A stretch of 17,201 nt of DNA from an uncultured Oceanospirillaceae bacterium (lineage in GTDB: Bacteria > Pseudomonadota > Gammaproteobacteria > Pseudomonadales > Oceanobacteraceae). The notes beneath the pieces were generated by a model. It had not been told where the DNA came from and did no database searches. It saw only the letters and a list, made by a program, of their open reading frames with translations. Position 1 is the first letter of the stretch. Each line of letters starts with the position of its first letter. Made by a program: the position numbers and the translations under genes. This document shows positions 15,312 to 17,201 of this stretch, one piece after another. The DNA lies in assembly GCA_937974825.1 (NCBI GenBank), contig CALJVD010000060.1:1-17201 (forward strand), written 5' to 3'.

Positions 15312-16604
15312 ATGGGCAAAAGTGTTGTTGTTCTAGGCACCCAATGGGGTGACGAAGGTAAAGGTAAGATAGTTGACCTATTAACCGAAAAGGCGGCTGC
15401 GGTTGTTCGCTTCCAAGGTGGTCACAATGCTGGTCATACCTTAGTAATTGATGGTGAAAAGACAGCCTTACACTTAATTCCCTCAGGAATTTTACGTGAA
15501 AGTGTTACCTGTATTATTGGTAATGGTGTAGTGGTTGCACCCGACGCCTTACTAAGAGAAATTCGTGCGCTAGAAGCGCGTGGCGTACCTGTAATGGATC
15601 GTTTGCACGTATCGCATGCAAGCCCAGTTATTCTTCCTTATCACGTTGCTTTAGACCAAGCGCGTGAAGCAAGACGCGGCGAAGATAAAATCGGTACTAC
15701 GGGTCGTGGTATTGGTCCAGCATACGAAGACAAAGTAGCGCGTCGCGGCTTACGTATGGGCGATTTATATCAGCCTGAGTTCCCAGAGCGCTTAAAAGAA
15801 ATTATGGAATACCATAACTTCACTCTTACTCAGTACTACGGTTGCCCAGCCGTTGATTATGAAGAAACATTAGCCGCTTGCCGCGATTGGGCAGAGCAGC
15901 TAAAAGACATAGTTGAAGATACCGTTGAGCTAGTACACAAAGTACGTGAAGAGGGTGGTGATATCATGTTTGAAGGTGCCCAAGGTACATTGCTTGATAT
16001 CGACCACGGTACTTACCCATTTGTAACTTCTTCTAACACTACTGCCGGTGGTGTGGCGACAGGTTCGGGTGTGGGGCCTCTGTACTTAGACCAGATTTTA
16101 GGTATTACCAAAGCCTACACCACCCGTGTTGGTGCAGGTCCATTCCCTACTGAGCTATTTGATGAAGTAGGCAATCACTTATCTGAAAAAGGTAACGAAA
16201 AAGGCACCACCACTGGACGTTCACGTCGCTGCGGTTGGTTTGATGCGATGTTGGTTAAACACGCTATTCGTGTGAACTCAATCAATACCATATGCCTAAC
16301 AAAACTAGACGTATTAGATGGCTTAGATACCATTAAAGTATGTATCGGTTACCAAGACAAAGACGGTAACCCAGTTCAAATGCCATCGTCTGCTGATCAG
16401 TTCGACAAAGTAAGTCCTGTTTATAAAGAACTTCCTGGTTGGACAGAAAGCACCTTCGGTGTACAAAAGCTTGAAGAACTGCCAGAAAATGCTCGTGCGT
16501 ATATTCGCTATATTGAAGAGGCTATCGGTGCTCCTATCGATATCGTATCTACCGGTCCAGACCGCGTAGAAACCATCGTACTACGTCATAGCTTCGAGCT
16601 CTAA
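15312..16604 (+). CDS. purA: Adenylosuccinate synthetase
   Basis: Makes adenylosuccinate from IMP, aspartate and GTP, the first committed step to AMP. The 430-residue protein (E. coli 432) has the GTP-binding GDEGKGK at 13-19 with catalytic Asp14, GGHNAGHT at 36-43 with catalytic His42, GTTGRGIGPAYEDKVARRG, the QGTLLDIDHGTYPFVTSSNTTAGG segment, TTGRSRRCGWFD, and the guanine-binding TKLD. It follows hisZ after 19 bases, so the two are probably one transcript; the ribosome site is weak (AGAGAT). A strong terminator lies just after the stop. Confidence 0.99.
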   Translation: MGKSVVVLGTQWGDEGKGKIVDLLTEKAAAVVRFQGGHNAGHTLVIDGEKTALHLIPSGILRESVTCIIGNGVVVAPDALLREIRALEARGVPVMDRLHVSHASPVILPYHVALDQAREARRGEDKIGTTGRGIGPAYEDKVARRGLRMGDLYQPEFPERLKEIMEYHNFTLTQYYGCPAVDYEETLAACRDWAEQLKDIVEDTVELVHKVREEGGDIMFEGAQGTLLDIDHGTYPFVTSSNTTAGGVATGSGVGPLYLDQILGITKAYTTRVGAGPFPTELFDEVGNHLSEKGNEKGTTTGRSRRCGWFDAMLVKHAIRVNSINTICLTKLDVLDGLDTIKVCIGYQDKDGNPVQMPSSADQFDKVSPVYKELPGWTESTFGVQKLEELPENARAYIRYIEEAIGAPIDIVSTGPDRVETIVLRHSFEL

Positions 16605-16609
16605 AAAAG

Positions 16610-16641
16610 AAACGGCCTTTAGTAATAAAGGCCGTTTTTTT
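16610..16641 (+). terminator. Intrinsic terminator after purA
   Basis: AAACGGCCTTT (16610-16620) and AAAGGCCGTTT (16627-16637) form an 11-bp stem with a 6-base loop, followed by T's to 16641. A run of A's precedes the stem, so it could also work for transcription from the other side. It starts 5 bases after the purA stop. Confidence 0.95.
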
Positions 16642-16668
16642 ATCCTTTTCTTTATCTATTTCCTGCCT

Positions 16669-16698
16669 TTGCTTTTTATTAGTTAACCTCTGTACAGT
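16669..16698 (+). promoter_or_regulatory. Candidate bioB promoter
   Basis: TTGCTT (16669-16674) and TACAGT (16693-16698) with an 18-base spacer lie between the purA terminator and bioB and would give a leader of about 84 bases. Both elements are only partial matches. A promoter is expected here because the terminator isolates bioB from purA. Confidence 0.3.
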
Positions 16699-16788
16699 AA
16701 ATGTCCAGTAGCAAACTCTGGCAGCATCAATTTCTGAGATCATGCGTCAGCCTGATTAGACTAACGGGATTACCAATTGGAGCCTGTT

Positions 16789-17201
16789 ATGTTAAGTCCT
16801 GTACAAGTGGTCGAGCCACAAGAAAATAGAAAACAATGGCAAGCAGATGAAATAGCCGATCTGTTCGCTTTACCTTTTAATGATCTTATTTTTCAAGCCG
16901 CCAGCATTCACCGGCAGCACTTTGACCCTAATGAAGTGCAAATCTCGACGTTGCTTTCAATTAAAACCGGTGCTTGCCCAGAAGACTGCAAGTATTGTTC
17001 ACAGTCGGTGCACAATAACACTGAACTGGAGCGTCAAAAGTTAATGGAAGTACAAAAAGTAGTTGAAGCGGCTAAGCAAGCAAAAGACAGTGGCGCAACA
17101 CGTTTTTGCATGGGTGCAGGTTGGCGTAGCCCGCATAATAAAGACATGCCCTATGTGTTAGAAATGATTAAGCAAGTAAAAGCATTAGGCTTAGAAACCT
17201 G
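16789..17201 (+). CDS. bioB: Biotin synthase, partial (N-terminal part)
   Basis: Radical SAM enzyme that inserts sulfur into dethiobiotin to give biotin. The first 137 codons are in the window; the gene runs off the right edge. The radical SAM cluster motif CPEDCKYC gives Cys63, Cys67 and Cys70, preceded by HRQHFDPNEVQISTLLSIKTGA, a hallmark of BioB. Cys107 in TRFCMGAGW is the expected first ligand of the second, [2Fe-2S] cluster. GGAG lies 6 bases before the ATG at 16789. The N-terminus is about 10 residues longer than in E. coli. The gene is separated from purA by a strong terminator. No clear BirA operator is seen upstream. Confidence 0.97.
   Translation, partial: MLSPVQVVEPQENRKQWQADEIADLFALPFNDLIFQAASIHRQHFDPNEVQISTLLSIKTGACPEDCKYCSQSVHNNTELERQKLMEVQKVVEAAKQAKDSGATRFCMGAGWRSPHNKDMPYVLEMIKQVKALGLET

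Noticed and set aside
16678..16712. BirA operator or LexA box near GTTAACC and CTGTACAG upstream of bioB
   Set aside because: No second BirA half-site at proper spacing, and CTGT is not followed by ACAG at the LexA spacing.
1..17201. tRNA genes, CRISPR arrays, insertion sequences, phage or defence genes
   Set aside because: None seen by reading; nearly all sequence is assigned to conserved housekeeping genes with short gaps.

Overview
The window is a compact stretch of housekeeping chromosome from a gammaproteobacterium. The block orn, nnr, tsaE, amiB, mutL, miaA, hfq, hflX, hflK, hflC, then hisZ and purA, with rsgA and psd divergent from orn, matches the gene order known from Pseudomonas and, less completely, from Escherichia coli. 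Base composition looks moderately AT-rich (mid-40s percent GC by eye, not computed). MutL carries a nuclease motif typical of bacteria without MutH, and HisZ is present, which E. coli lacks. Together these point to a Pseudomonas/Oceanospirillales-type marine gammaproteobacterium; the genus cannot be fixed from this sequence alone.

Left part, minus strand (1-3455). Reading leftward: rsgA (ribosome assembly GTPase), a gap of about 170 bases with two perfect inverted repeats, a small unrecognised membrane protein whose end overlaps the TTG start of psd (phosphatidylserine decarboxylase), then a conserved gene of unclear role that runs off the left edge. In Pseudomonas aeruginosa motAB and a rhodanese gene lie between rsgA and psd; here the only gene between them is the small membrane protein.

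Centre, plus strand (3574-14009). From a divergent intergenic region shared with rsgA, orn (oligoribonuclease) leads a tightly packed supra-operon: nnr (NAD(P)HX repair), tsaE (t6A37 tRNA modification), amiB (septal murein amidase), mutL (mismatch repair), miaA (i6A37 tRNA modification), hfq (RNA chaperone), hflX (ribosome-splitting GTPase) and hflK-hflC (SPFH complex controlling FtsH). Several neighbours share stop and start bases (ATGA, TAGTG, TAATG), and four genes in the window appear to begin with GTG or TTG. A strong intrinsic terminator follows hflC.

Right part, plus strand (14123-17201). hisZ and purA form a pair 19 bases apart, ended by a strong intrinsic terminator, followed by bioB (biotin synthase) cut by the right edge.

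No tRNA, rRNA, mobile element, CRISPR array or prophage gene was seen, and no stretch over 300 bases lacks a gene. I see no clear new multi-gene system. The least explained items are the small membrane gene upstream of psd with its dyad-symmetric leader, and the partial gene at the left edge.
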